Translations under genes and position numbers: made by a program
NCBI RefSeq assembly: GCF_003576645.1
Contig: NC_044919.1
Location: 22,269,057-22,333,056, forward strand
Origin: Ipomoea triloba
Taxonomy: Eukaryota; Streptophyta; Magnoliopsida; Solanales; Convolvulaceae
Direction of reading: 5' to 3'
DNA length: 64,000 nt
Part shown: piece after piece, positions 10,768 to 22,805 of the stretch
Layout: every line of letters begins with the position of its first letter
Numbering within the stretch: position 1 is the stretch's first letter
Notes under the pieces: generated by a model
Told to the model about the DNA's origin: nothing
Database searches by the model: none
The model's input: the letters and a program-made list of their open reading frames with translations, nothing else

Positions 10768-11735
10768 GAAGAACAACGAGAGGTAGAAGTAGAGCAGCGA
10801 GATGTAGGAGTAGAGGTTACCTCGTTGTCAATGGCCATTAGGCATTGATTCTCCTCTTCCTCGGTGTATAAGCAGATGAGCCCCCTCTCATCCTCTGAGC
10901 TGCTGCTGCTTTCGCTGGAGCTCGACGTCTCGGACTCCTCGATTGTCCTCTCGAATTCTTCAGCAACAAGCGCCTTCCTGCGCTGATACGTCTTTGATGA
11001 TCCTTTGAAGCCACCTTGTGTTGGCTTCTCCCTGGATTCCTCTATTCTCTTGGAATCCTTGCCTTCTTGGCCCTGATGCTTGCTTACTAGTGGGTAAGGG
11101 CATTCGGCCTTGAAATGTCCCGGTCTTCTACAGTTGTAGCATAGACCCTGATTTTCCTCCTCCGTCCTTCTGGATGGATATCTCTCATTTTTCCTTCTTG
11201 AGGAGGAAGGTGAACTTTTGTTGCTCTCCTGGTTCATCTTCATGTATTTCCTGAACTTTCTCACAAAGAGAGTAAACTGTTCGTCAGACATAACATTCAT
11301 AGGATTAGAATCTGACCTTGAAGATGTGGATGGTTGCTCAGCAACAAGTGCTACGTTTCGTCGATCCATAATGTCCTCATCTCTTGGGAACATCTCGAAC
11401 TCGAAGGCTTTGAGATCCCGGAAGAGTTTGTCTGTTGTGGTTTCCTTCAGATCTCGGTGATCTCTCATCGTGATCACCTTTACTTCCCACTCCTTAGTGA
11501 GGCCACGTAAGACCTTCAGGTTCAGCTCCTTTTGTGGGATCTCCTTTTCAAGGTCACTGATCTCGGTTGTGAGCTTCATGAACCGAGACTCCATGCTGTC
11601 GATGCTCTCTCCTGGCTTCATCTTGAAGTCTTCGAACTTCTTCATGGCCACGGTGAGCTTGTTTTCCTTTTCCTGTTCGTCACCTTCACCAATTAACATC
11701 AAAGTATCCCATACCTCTTTTGCCGTTTTGCACTT
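10768..11735 (-). CDS. Second copy of the Sirevirus gag segment (probable assembly duplication)
   Basis: This repeats 9344-10311 almost base for base. I see about three substitutions, two of which change residues (ALFVRKF to TLFVRKF and DIVDRR to DIMDRR). It includes the same CCHC knuckle. It starts right after a lone N and ends at a gap, so it is most likely an unmerged allelic or overlapping contig rather than a real tandem copy. Confidence 0.75.
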
Positions 11736-12073
11736 NNNNNNNNNNNNNNNNNNNNNNNNNNNNNNNNNNNNNNNNNNNNNNNNNNNNNNNNNNNNNNNNN
11801 NNNNNNNNNNNNNNNNNNNNNNNNNNNNNNNNNNNNNNNNNNNNNNNNNNNNNNNNNNNNNNNNNNNNNNNNNNNNNNNNNNNNNNNNNNNNNNNNNNNN
11901 NNNNNNNNNNNNNNNNNNNNNNNNNNNNNNNNNNNNNNNNNNNNNNNNNNNNNNNNNNNNNNNNNNNNNNNNNNNNNNNNNNNNNNNNNNNNNNNNNNNN
12001 NNNNNNNNNNNNNNNNNNNNNNNNNNNNNNNNNNNNNNNNNNNNNNNNNNNNNNNNNNNNNNNNNNNNNNNNN
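11736..12073. other. Assembly gap, 338 N
   Basis: Run of N between the duplicated gag piece and the LTR body. Confidence 0.99.
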
Positions 12074-12300
12074 CCCCGCTTCCAGTTACTCCACCTCTCG
12101 AGCACTTGACCTTTGATCACCAAGCCCGCGTCAAGCCTCAGGTTTCTTTCGCTCGGACAGCAGTCAGGTTACTCCGCCTCTCCTCAGGTTTTTCTCCCCG
12201 CTTCCAGTTACTCCACCTCTCGAGCACTTGACCTTTGATCACCAAGCCCGCGTCAAGCCTCAGGCTTCTTTCGCTCGGACAGCAGCCAGGATACTCCACC
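12074..12300. repeat. 122-bp tandem repeat in the Sirevirus LTR
   Basis: The block starting CCCCGCTTCCAGTTACTCC at 12074 recurs at 12196 with few changes, giving nearly two copies before divergence at about 12300. Each carries CACCTCTCGAGCACTTGACC and a GC-rich segment. Confidence 0.85.
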
Positions 12301-12610
12301 TCCCTGGCTTAATCCAAAGCAAGACGTTGTTGATAGTCACAGTTGAATGTAACAATCTCCGATCTGACCACAAGCTATCGTTGAATCAACTTTGATGTAG
12401 AGCAGCTTTGGTCACCTTCTGGATGTATGACAGTTTAGCTTTGTAACTCTCTTCGAACACTAAGATGTGTTCTCTCGCTGTATTGAATATCAGGATGATA
12501 TTCCAAGTTAAGCACTTTGCACTGGAACGTTTTTTATCAGACACCTCTTGTTAACCTCTTGACCTCTTTTCACAACACTTTTTTTTTTTTTCTTCTGTGT
12601 CTTTACGTCC

Positions 12611-12617
12611 TTATATA
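12611..12617 (-). promoter_or_regulatory. LTR core promoter TATA box
   Basis: The minus strand reads CTCATATATAAGGACG, the best TATA match in the LTR. It is placed as expected for the U3/R boundary of a long LTR. Confidence 0.45.
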
Positions 12618-13430
12618 TGAGAGTAGAAGAATAGTTCCGTTGGAGGGAAAACTATTCCGTTTGAAATTTGTCTCCCATGCCGAACATGGGTCTTTGCACA
12701 ATTTCAGCATTTTTCATGGAGTAGTGGTCTTGTAACTTGAGCCTTTTGTTTTGTAGTGAATATTCCATATTCCACTTTCTTGAGTTCATGCTTCACTTGC
12801 TTCTTTTGGATAAAGTTACTCTTTTTATGTTCCCATCATTCCTTGTTTGGGGAATCTGACCACTTCAGGATTGGTGCACTTCTTGACCGTTTGTGGTGGA
12901 GGTCTGACGTGTCATCCACTTCCGTCCATTTTGAAACCTCCCGCTCAGCACCTCTTCAATATTTTATCTCCATGATATTCTTCTTCTCCAAACTTAGAGT
13001 ATTTTATCTGCACATGTTGACTAACATTCAGCCTCTTGGAGAAGTGCCGGTTTATCGAGACCATAAAAGATGTCTCGACCACTTGATGTTTCAATCCCAT
13101 GTATCGAGAGGTCTATCTCTCGAATATTCTTTACGTCTCGAACTCAATAGGTATATCGAGAGGTCCTTACCTCTCGAACTTGGCTTGTGTCTCGAGACTT
13201 AGTTGATGTCTCGTAGACCCTTATTCCTCCAGAGTTGTCTCGTGCCTGCTTCTGATCTATCTGTTTGCTTACAACACGAAAACTTCTAAGTTGTTCAAAC
13301 AAGTTTACCTTAAGCTTAAATATTTCCCGAGTTGAGCTCAAATTACCCGGTTGTATTTTCGCTCTCAGTTTACTTATCGAACTTACATTGTTTTGCCTAT
13401 GTATCGAGACTTGGGGATTTCTACTTAACA

Positions 13431-16242
13431 GTTGGTATCATCAAAACCTATTACATGATGTTCCTAACATGAGGTTGTTTTAAAGAATGGAATTTGCAGA
13501 ATTCAAGATGCTAGCTTGGGCTTAATTGCTCAAGTTCAAATGATGCCAAACAGGATGTTTCCTTTGTATCTGAAACACTCTGACCAGACATGTTTCTTCT
13601 CAAGGTTAAATGATAAGGCCTGGTTATGGCATTATCGTTATGGCCACTTGAGCTTTAATGGCTTAAAAACGCTTCAACAAAAAAATATAGTGACTGGACT
13701 TCCTGAATTTAATGGTCCTACAGATGTTTGTGAAGAATGTGTTGTGAGTAAACAACACCGTGTTCCTTTTCCCAAAGGAAAATCCTTTAGAGCAAAAAAA
13801 CCACTAGAGATTGTGCACTCTGACATTTGCGGACCAATTAATCCTACTTCCAATGGTGGTAAAAGGTATTTCATTACTTTCATCGATGATTATAGTAGGA
13901 AAATTTGGGTTTATTTTTTGCAAGAAAAATCTGAAGCTTTTGTGACATTTAAAAACTTCAAAATTCATGTTGAGAAAGAAGTTGGCAGTTATATAAAAGT
14001 TCTACGTACTGATCGTGGTGGAGAGTATTGTTCAAATGATTTTTCAGATTTTCTTGTGACTCATGGGATAAAGAGAGAACTCACAGCAGCTTTCACACCA
14101 CAACAAAATGGCGTTTGTGAAAGGAAAAACCGTACTATTTTAACATGGTACGAAGTATTCTAGCACGGAGTCGTATCACAAAAACTTTTTGGCCCGAGGC
14201 AGTCAACTGGAGTGTTCATATTTTGAATAGAAGTCCAACCTTTTCTGTTCAAAATATGACTCCAGAAGAAGCTTGGAATGGGCGTAGGCCATCAGTTGAT
14301 CATTTCAAAATCTTTGGGTGTGTTGCCTATGCACATATTCCAGATCAAAAGAGGAAAAAGCTAGACAACAAAGGAGAGAAGTGTATATTTCTTGGTGTGA
14401 GCAATCAGTCCAAAGCTTATAAGCTTTTTAATCCTGTTACTAACAAAGTTGTGGTAAGCAGGGACGTGGTGTTCGATGAAGGATCTTTCTGGATTTGGGA
14501 TAAGATTAATGATGGAAGGTATATTTCATCAGATCCTCATGACAATAATGAAGATAATCTATCCACAGAGAATGTGGATATACAACATGAAGAAACTGAT
14601 CAGAATATTCTGGTTCATAGTCCAACGGCAGTTGAGGTTGATGATAGCCGGCCACGGCGAGCAATAAGAAGGCCTGCATGGATGTCTGATTATGAGGTAA
14701 CTGGATTACATTCTGAAGATCTTCTTGTTCATCTTGCCTTATTTTCAGATTGTGATCCGGTAAGTTTTGAAAGTGTTGTGTTAGAAGAAAAATGGCAGAA
14801 GGCAATGATGGAAGAAATGAGGTCTATTGAAAAAAACAAAACTTGGGAGCTTGTTGATTTGCCAAGTTCGGAAAAGGCTATTGGGGTTAAATGGGTTTAT
14901 AAAACCAAATTTAAACCCAATGGAGAAGTTGATAAATACAAGGCACGCTTGGTGGTGAAGGGATACAAACAAGAATATGGAGTTGACTATACTGAAGTCT
15001 TTGCACCGGTGGCTAGACTTGACACAGTTCGTTTGGTAATAGCCTTGGCAGCTCAAAATTATTGGTCAATTTATCAACTAGATGTTAAATCAGCCTTTTT
15101 ACATGGTGAGCTCAAAGAGCAGGTATTTGTAGAACAACCTCTTGGTTTTATTAAATCTGGTCAAGAGCATAAAGTTTATAAGTTGCATAAGGCTCTTTAT
15201 GGGCTAAAGCAAGCTCCTAGAGCTTGGTACAGCCGCATTGATGCATATTTTATCAAGGAAGGTTTTTTAAGGTGTCCATATGAGCATTCTTTATATGTAA
15301 AGCATGTTGATGATAAAATGGTGGTTATATGCTTGTACGTAGATGATTTGATGTTTACAGGAAATGACTTAGAGCTACTTAATAGCTTTAAGCGATCCAT
15401 GGAGAAGGAATTTGATATGACAGACTTGGGGTTGCTTCATCATTTTCTTGGGCTGGAGGTGACTCAGACAAAGGGAGGTATTTTTGTTTGCCAAAAGAAA
15501 TATGTTAATGAAGTTTTGGATAGGTTTAAGATGAGAGGCTGTAATCCTGTTGTAACACCAATGGAAAAAAATGCAAAGCTAGTAAAAAAACCAGGGGAGA
15601 AGTCAGTGAACAGTACACTTTACAAGCAAATAGTGGGAAGCTTAATGTATATTACAGCTTCAAGGCCAGACATAATGCATAGTGTAGGCACTATCAGCAG
15701 ATATATGGAGGAGCCTATGCAACAACATCTAGATGCTGCAAAAAAATTTTTAAGGTACCTCAAAGGAACAATTGATTATGGTTTATTTTACAGAAAAGGG
15801 GATCAAAGCAAGGTAATTGGATTTGTTGATAGTGATTTTGCTGGAGACTTGGATGATAGAAAAAGCACGTCCGGCTATGTTTTCATGATGGGTTCTGGTG
15901 CAGTAGCGTGGAGTTCTAAAAAGCAACCTATTGTTACTCTTTCTTCCACTGAAGCAGAGTACGTAGCTGCAACATCTGGTGCATGTCAAGCTCTCTGGAT
16001 GAGAAGAATTCTCGATGAACTCAAGTTTGGGCAGAATGGTGGGACTGTAATGTATTGTGATAATAGCTCAGCAATTAAACTATCCAAAAATCCAGTTTTT
16101 CACGGGAGAACCAAACACATTCATGTCAGGTTCCATTTCCTGCGAGAGCTAGTAGAAGATGGTGAACTTACACTAGTTCATTGCAAGTCAGAAGACCAAG
16201 CAGCAGATCTCTTCACAAAACCTCTCAATGCAACATCATTCC
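13431..16242 (+). pseudogene. Ty1-copia pol, first assembled copy, 5'-truncated and frameshifted
   Basis: Plus-strand coding resemblance starts near 13437 (HDVPNMRLF, the region after protease), shifts frame near 13478, then gives KNGICRIQDASLGLIAQVQ. It continues with GAG-pre-integrase (WHYRYGHLSFNGLK; CEECVVSKQ), integrase (HSDICGPI; TDRGGEY; QQNGVCERKN), reverse transcriptase (QLDVKSAFLHGEL; YVDDLMFTG) and RNase H. One G is missing after 14141 compared with the second copy (16244-18900), splitting the frame into 13516-14163 and 14145 onward. Gag and protease are absent. It runs into the lone N at 16243 while still coding. Confidence 0.85.
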
Positions 16243-16243
16243 N
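16243..16243. other. Single-N join creating a duplicated pol segment
   Basis: Sequence after the N (GTTATGGCCACTTGAGC...) restarts at the equivalent of 13633. About 2.6 kb is repeated with one 1-base indel as the only difference I noticed. Confidence 0.9.
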
Positions 16244-18900
16244 GTTATGGCCACTTGAGCTTTAATGGCTTAAAAACGCTTCAACAAAAAAATATAGTGA
16301 CTGGACTTCCTGAATTTAATGGTCCTACAGATGTTTGTGAAGAATGTGTTGTGAGTAAACAACACCGTGTTCCTTTTCCCAAAGGAAAATCCTTTAGAGC
16401 AAAAAAACCACTAGAGATTGTGCACTCTGACATTTGCGGACCAATTAATCCTACTTCCAATGGTGGTAAAAGGTATTTCATTACTTTCATCGATGATTAT
16501 AGTAGGAAAATTTGGGTTTATTTTTTGCAAGAAAAATCTGAAGCTTTTGTGACATTTAAAAACTTCAAAATTCATGTTGAGAAAGAAGTTGGCAGTTATA
16601 TAAAAGTTCTACGTACTGATCGTGGTGGAGAGTATTGTTCAAATGATTTTTCAGATTTTCTTGTGACTCATGGGATAAAGAGAGAACTCACAGCAGCTTT
16701 CACACCACAACAAAATGGCGTTTGTGAAAGGAAAAACCGTACTATTTTGAACATGGTACGAAGTATTCTAGCACGGAGTCGTATCACAAAAACTTTTTGG
16801 CCCGAGGCAGTCAACTGGAGTGTTCATATTTTGAATAGAAGTCCAACCTTTTCTGTTCAAAATATGACTCCAGAAGAAGCTTGGAATGGGCGTAGGCCAT
16901 CAGTTGATCATTTCAAAATCTTTGGGTGTGTTGCCTATGCACATATTCCAGATCAAAAGAGGAAAAAGCTAGACAACAAAGGAGAGAAGTGTATATTTCT
17001 TGGTGTGAGCAATCAGTCCAAAGCTTATAAGCTTTTTAATCCTGTTACTAACAAAGTTGTGGTAAGCAGGGACGTGGTGTTCGATGAAGGATCTTTCTGG
17101 ATTTGGGATAAGATTAATGATGGAAGGTATATTTCATCAGATCCTCATGACAATAATGAAGATAATCTATCCACAGAGAATGTGGATATACAACATGAAG
17201 AAACTGATCAGAATATTCTGGTTCATAGTCCAACGGCAGTTGAGGTTGATGATAGCCGGCCACGGCGAGCAATAAGAAGGCCTGCATGGATGTCTGATTA
17301 TGAGGTAACTGGATTACATTCTGAAGATCTTCTTGTTCATCTTGCCTTATTTTCAGATTGTGATCCGGTAAGTTTTGAAAGTGTTGTGTTAGAAGAAAAA
17401 TGGCAGAAGGCAATGATGGAAGAAATGAGGTCTATTGAAAAAAACAAAACTTGGGAGCTTGTTGATTTGCCAAGTTCGGAAAAGGCTATTGGGGTTAAAT
17501 GGGTTTATAAAACCAAATTTAAACCCAATGGAGAAGTTGATAAATACAAGGCACGCTTGGTGGTGAAGGGATACAAACAAGAATATGGAGTTGACTATAC
17601 TGAAGTCTTTGCACCGGTGGCTAGACTTGACACAGTTCGTTTGGTAATAGCCTTGGCAGCTCAAAATTATTGGTCAATTTATCAACTAGATGTTAAATCA
17701 GCCTTTTTACATGGTGAGCTCAAAGAGCAGGTATTTGTAGAACAACCTCTTGGTTTTATTAAATCTGGTCAAGAGCATAAAGTTTATAAGTTGCATAAGG
17801 CTCTTTATGGGCTAAAGCAAGCTCCTAGAGCTTGGTACAGCCGCATTGATGCATATTTTATCAAGGAAGGTTTTTTAAGGTGTCCATATGAGCATTCTTT
17901 ATATGTAAAGCATGTTGATGATAAAATGGTGGTTATATGCTTGTACGTAGATGATTTGATGTTTACAGGAAATGACTTAGAGCTACTTAATAGCTTTAAG
18001 CGATCCATGGAGAAGGAATTTGATATGACAGACTTGGGGTTGCTTCATCATTTTCTTGGGCTGGAGGTGACTCAGACAAAGGGAGGTATTTTTGTTTGCC
18101 AAAAGAAATATGTTAATGAAGTTTTGGATAGGTTTAAGATGAGAGGCTGTAATCCTGTTGTAACACCAATGGAAAAAAATGCAAAGCTAGTAAAAAAACC
18201 AGGGGAGAAGTCAGTGAACAGTACACTTTACAAGCAAATAGTGGGAAGCTTAATGTATATTACAGCTTCAAGGCCAGACATAATGCATAGTGTAGGCACT
18301 ATCAGCAGATATATGGAGGAGCCTATGCAACAACATCTAGATGCTGCAAAAAAATTTTTAAGGTACCTCAAAGGAACAATTGATTATGGTTTATTTTACA
18401 GAAAAGGGGATCAAAGCAAGGTAATTGGATTTGTTGATAGTGATTTTGCTGGAGACTTGGATGATAGAAAAAGCACGTCCGGCTATGTTTTCATGATGGG
18501 TTCTGGTGCAGTAGCGTGGAGTTCTAAAAAGCAACCTATTGTTACTCTTTCTTCCACTGAAGCAGAGTACGTAGCTGCAACATCTGGTGCATGTCAAGCT
18601 CTCTGGATGAGAAGAATTCTCGATGAACTCAAGTTTGGGCAGAATGGTGGGACTGTAATGTATTGTGATAATAGCTCAGCAATTAAACTATCCAAAAATC
18701 CAGTTTTTCACGGGAGAACCAAACACATTCATGTCAGGTTCCATTTCCTGCGAGAGCTAGTAGAAGATGGTGAACTTACACTAGTTCATTGCAAGTCAGA
18801 AGACCAAGCAGCAGATCTCTTCACAAAACCTCTCAATGCAACATCATTCCTCAAGTTAAGGAGCAAGATAGGAGTCCAAGGAAGCTCTGCTCTAAACTGA
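16244..18900 (+). CDS. Ty1-copia integrase-reverse transcriptase-RNase H, second assembled copy, intact frame
   Basis: The frame is open from the join to TGA at 18898-18900, about 885 residues. Domains in order: the zinc-binding H-H-C-C region (YGHLSFNGLK to CEECVVSKQ); the integrase core with the D-D-E residues in HSDICGP, TDRGGEY and NGVCERKNR; a GKE-type tail; reverse transcriptase (KARLVVKGYKQ; QLDVKSAFLHGEL; YVDDLMFTG); and RNase H (FVDSDFAGD; STEAEYVAA; CDNSSAI; ADLFTKPL). No stop or frameshift is present, so this part of the element could be recent. Gag and protease are not in the window. A polypurine tract and LTR follow directly. Confidence 0.92.
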
Positions 18901-18910
18901 AATCATTTCA

Positions 18911-18925
18911 GTTTAAGGGCGGGAA
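18911..18925 (+). other. Polypurine tract of the plus-strand copia element
   Basis: GTTTAAGGGCGGGAA lies immediately before the LTR start TGTTAGAAAAATC and 10 nt after the pol stop. This is the expected site for plus-strand priming. Confidence 0.7.
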
Positions 18926-19156
18926 TGTTAGAAAAATCAGCTTAATAAAGTTTAATTATTGTATTAATTCATATTAGTCAGTCAAGATTGTTAGGTGTAT
19001 TTACTATTCTTCAGCATTTAGTTAATCATGGGCATAGTGTTAGTGCATTCCCCTATTTTTATGTTATGTACGAGCTATAAATAGCTTATGTTTCTGATGA
19101 ATAAATAATATCATTTTTCCCTTCATTATTTACAGAGCCTTTTCCTCTCTACAGAG
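18926..19156 (+). mobile_element. 3' LTR of the plus-strand copia element
   Basis: It begins TGTTAGAAAAATCAGC directly after the polypurine tract and contains a TATA box (GCTATAAATAGC near 19074) and AATAAATAATATC (near 19100) as a poly(A) signal. The end is uncertain; the best candidate is ...CCTCTCTACA near 19156, but ...ATTTACA near 19134 is possible. The matching 5' LTR is outside the window. Confidence 0.65.
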
Positions 19157-19854
19157 CCAACTGGGTTGGTCTCTGGTTGGTTCTTTTTGGTCACTAGGGC
19201 CGAAGTAATGGTTCTTGCTCAGTATTTCTCCTTCTCGTTGAAATCCTATTATTGATTAAAGTGGTAAAACGTGGAAGTTATAGAGTTTTACGTAAGATTA
19301 TAAATTACTATTAATATTATGCGATTGAGTTGGTAATTTGTCGTAAAATGTGAAAATTATACTTGAATGAAATATTCTAATTGCCGGAATATGTTAAGGG
19401 GTTAATGTGAAATTGTGTGCACTAAGGTGTTACGTGTTATGTGTAAAATATTTTACGGGTGGAGTAAGTCTTACCAACCGTAATGCTGCCTTTGTTCCCC
19501 CTTAGTTATTTTGCAGGTATTCTTGCATGACAATTTGGAGCATTGAGCATGAGAGCGATTTGAAATTTCCTACTAGTTCTTTAAAGTGTTTTTTTTAATT
19601 AGATAATTTGGCATTTATTCCTAGACAATTGTACTTAATTTATTGTACCAATAGTAGTTGGCGAATATTTTTTTTGTAAGTTTGTTTTAGCCTGTGTGTT
19701 TGGATATAGGTAGTTATCTAAACGTGGCGGTAGCACCCATTTGCCCTTGTTTTGTTTTAAGCTTCCGTAATTTAAACGATGTTTTCATAATTAAATAAAA
19801 ATAAAATTTTAAAGTTATCTTGGAATTTAGGTTTTGAAAAGTGCGGGTATTACA
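19157..19854 (+). mobile_element. Probable 3' portion of a Ty3-gypsy LTR
   Basis: AT-rich non-coding DNA ending GTGCGGGTATTACA, a typical plant gypsy LTR terminus. No matching start is visible; it may have been lost when the copia element inserted. No gene is seen. Confidence 0.4.
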
Positions 19855-19856
19855 CA

Positions 19857-20531
19857 TATGATCCTAAATTTAAACTAATACAATTACTAATTGTAAATGA
19901 ATTAAAATAAAATAAAAGGAGTATAATACTTGCATACTCTACTAATGGTGGCTTAGAAGTAGTGGCCTTGGATTGCTCTCCAACCTCATAAAAATCAAAA
20001 TACATTAATTAATAGTGATCAATACGATAAAAAAGGTGAGTGATAACACCTAGGCTTGGGTCAATTTATTTTATAATGTGACATTTTGTTTTGTGATTCT
20101 CTGGAGAAATGAATTTTGAATTTGCTACCAACGAAATAAAAGACATGAGATTGAGTCTCAATGGAGGCGGCATTGACTCTTTGTGCTTCAACAGGTTGAG
20201 AAAGTATAGATGAACATATACTACAATGTAATAGAGTTGGTTGTATTAAAAAAAAAAAGACATAAGGTGTTCAAACACTTTGTTGTGTGCGTGTATCGTG
20301 CATGAATCGTCGGTGCGTGGTGTGTGCATTAAAAACAAAAATACAACAACTACAACCCTTTAACCATGTAATCAATTCAGGATTTTCATAGTCATACTGC
20401 ATTCTCCCACTCACATGGGAAGTCTACCAATCGCGGTTTAATCCCCAAAGCATTAGGAGAATCACGAAAACCCACCAAAAATGTTGAACCCTTCTGTGAT
20501 CTAGCATAGGATCCTAAAATTAAACTAATAT
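19857..20531. repeat. Diverged duplicates of the region upstream of the BAP31-like gene
   Basis: 19857-20145 resembles about 24385-24650 (GATCCTAAA..., TGGTGGCTTAGAAGTAGTGG, TTCTCTGGAGAAATGAA). 20280-20531 resembles about 24075-24400 (GTAATCAATT, CATGGGAAGTCTACC, GGTTTAATCCCCAAAGCATTAG). The order is rearranged: the downstream part comes first, then the upstream part, and the solo LTR interrupts a second start of the downstream part. Confidence 0.7.
20157..20254 (+). mobile_element. 5'-truncated SINE
   Basis: Starts in the B-box region (GAGATTGAGTCTC), ends in an A tail and is bounded by AAAAGACAT on both sides. It shares GTTGAGAAAGTA and the terminal layout with the SINEs at 57243 and 29894. 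Confidence 0.65.
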
Positions 20532-22355
20532 TGTAACACCCCTCACTTTTAGGCTGAGATAAGCAATAAACTTAAGACAAAAGCTAACAAATCTCAACGC
20601 TAAATGATATAAATACGAAAGCGTTAAGTAAACCAACATGGGGTGCTATGCCACATCCAGACTAACCATGACCTAGACGCTAAGACAAATTCAACATCCA
20701 TCACAAAATCCTCAAAAGTCAATCATAATTTAAAACAAGTCAATACAAACATAAGTCTAAGGCACGTAGGCCCAAATGTCTAAACATCTCCAACAATCAC
20801 TAAGCTAAGCATAGTAGAGGAAGTAGAACTACAGCTAGCGCTCTCACGTGCAGAATCTACTCCATACCTAGAAAACAGTTAGAAATATTAGCAAAGAAAT
20901 GCTAAGTAATCTTCCACTCACACTCGTGAGAAATACAATAATATATCATAGCTTTGTAAATAGGTTTTTTACACACGCATATAGAATATATGTCAACGAA
21001 ACCATCCTTTGTTTGAAAACCAGATGACTCAACAACAATAAGCTGAATGAATCACAAACCAAGGACACCTCAAATGAATCCAATATCAAGGAATGAATCC
21101 ACAATATCACAGTCCATAATAAGATACTCAAACGAATGCACAAGCTCAACTGAACAACACAAGTGAAACCAACCAAGCAACAATCCTCACATCACTCCCT
21201 TAGAGTGACCCAACCAAGAAACATAGGGTAAGATCCCAACCAAAACCACCAACCATAACACAAATGACATAACCAACATATCACATCATCATATCACAGA
21301 GGCGTATAAGCCAAATCACAGAGGCATAGGAGCCCAATCACAGTATCATATCACAGAGGCGTATAAGCCTAATCACAAAGGCTTAGGAGCCCACACACAG
21401 AGGCATACAAGCCCAACCACAGAGGCATATGAGCCCAATCACACTCCTTCCATAACAATAACACATATAGAGCCGTAGCTCACATAACTCCTCTCCAGGG
21501 GTATACATGACATATGAAACCCAAAGAATTACTCACAAGAGTTCAAGACCTCAACATACCAACTCAAGTCCATTTCCAAAGGAAGAACTCATACCAAGGA
21601 GTACTCAAATTCAGAACATGAACAATAGGATATCATATATGAGAGTGAAAGTAGGTTTAGTGAGACAGGGAGGGTTACCTCTATGCTAGCTTCTCCAAAC
21701 ACAATCTCCTAGCTCACCCAATCAAGCCTCCATCATCACCACGATCATCTTGACCCAAGAACACTCCAAGGGAATCATAAGAAGCTTATAAAGAGTAAGG
21801 AAATGTAGAATAAAACGCAATCTAAACATGATCTAACACTTACCCAAGCTTAGGAATCCCTAAAAGAGTAATCTTGACTTAAATCCTTGCTAGGAAGAAA
21901 AGATGATTTTGTGTAGGGTTTATGGGAGTGAAAATGGCGTGTGAGTGTAGTGTAGAGGAAGGAGAAGACTAGATCAATTAATTAATAGAAGGCTTTTATA
22001 TGAATCTCACAAAATCTATATATACATAATATATGTAGCATTAAAGTAATTAAATGAGATATGAGCTCTTATAATAGAAGTGGGCTAAGCCTTATCCAAG
22101 AATTAATTAAATAGCATAAGGCTTGAATCATTAAAGAATTGGGCCAATTAAATGTACAATATATTATAAGGGATGAAAGACTCCAATTGGTATCCCTTAC
22201 AAAATTAAATTAGAGAATTGGGCTTCCTTAGAAATTAAATAGGCTAGATTAGGATTATAAATTTATTTAGAAGAATAGGGCTTAATTAATTAAATTAACC
22301 CATGAAAGAAAGAATTATCGGGTCACAAGGCATGATTTAAATCTAGGATATCACA
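20532..22355 (-). mobile_element. Solo LTR of a Ty3-gypsy element
   Basis: On the minus strand it begins TGTGATATCCTAGATTTAAA and ends GTGAGGGGTGTTACA, classic gypsy LTR termini. Length is 1,824 bp. Flanks AATAT (20527-20531) and AATAC (22356-22360) form a 5-bp target duplication with one mismatch. No internal coding region is present, so it is most simply a solo LTR left by recombination. A TATA candidate lies near 21788 on the minus strand. Confidence 0.75.
21290..21445. repeat. Short tandem repeat inside the solo LTR
   Basis: About six degenerate units of roughly 22-28 bp built on ATCACAGAGGCATAGGAGCC, alternating GTATAAGCC and AGGAGCCC versions. Confidence 0.75.
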
Positions 22356-22386
22356 AATACAATTGCTGATACTAAATAAAATAAAG

Positions 22387-22550
22387 AGTTAATACCTATT
22401 TTGGTCCTCTGACTATTACGTAATACTTGATTTAGTCCAGACTACTAAAAGTACTGAATTTAGTCCTCTAATTTTTAAAACGTTACCCAAATTGGTCCTC
22501 GTTACAATTGTCATCTATCCGCTGTTATTTTGATTTTTGAGGGGTAAAAA
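22387..22550. mobile_element. Single terminal repeat of a Mutator-like element
   Basis: GAGTTAATACCTATTTTGGTCC followed by CCTCTGACTATTACG has the same layout as the TIRs at 38498 and 31011. No inverted partner was found, so it is a remnant. Confidence 0.35.
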
Positions 22551-22805
22551 TGTCCTTTTATTAGGATGTTGTGATCCACATCCGGCCTCGATGACAGTAG
22601 CCTTTAGAACCATGTTAGTGCTGATGATGGCTAAGATGAAACTGATCACAATATCCCGGAGATACCTTGGGGAATATTCGTCCGTCGTCCCCATGAATCT
22701 TGATAATGAATCCTCACCAGTTTTCTCCGACGACTCTTGCTCACAATTTGTCATCCTAAAACGAACTAAGTTATCCCCACAGGTCCCATATTTGATTCTT
22801 GACAA

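Larger units (their letters stand above)
12074..13430 (-). mobile_element. Sirevirus 5' LTR body (minus orientation)
   Basis: A non-coding block between the gap and the neighbouring plus-strand copia element. Read on the minus strand it begins TGTTAAGTAGAAATCCCC at 13430 and contains a TATA box at 12611-12617 about 815 nt in, with tandem repeats after it. The other LTR tip at 10725 ends in CA, giving the usual TG...CA. Dense TCTCGA/TCGAGA motifs fill the U3 part (13040-13420). The exact 5' edge is inferred from the change to copia coding sequence at 13431. Confidence 0.6.

Noticed and set aside
13431..13442. GTTGGTATCA directly after an LTR-like CA, as a primer-binding site for the plus-strand element
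   Set aside because: The match to the tRNA stops after TGGTATCA, and the sequence continues as copia coding sequence (HDVPNMRLF). The real element start must be far upstream.
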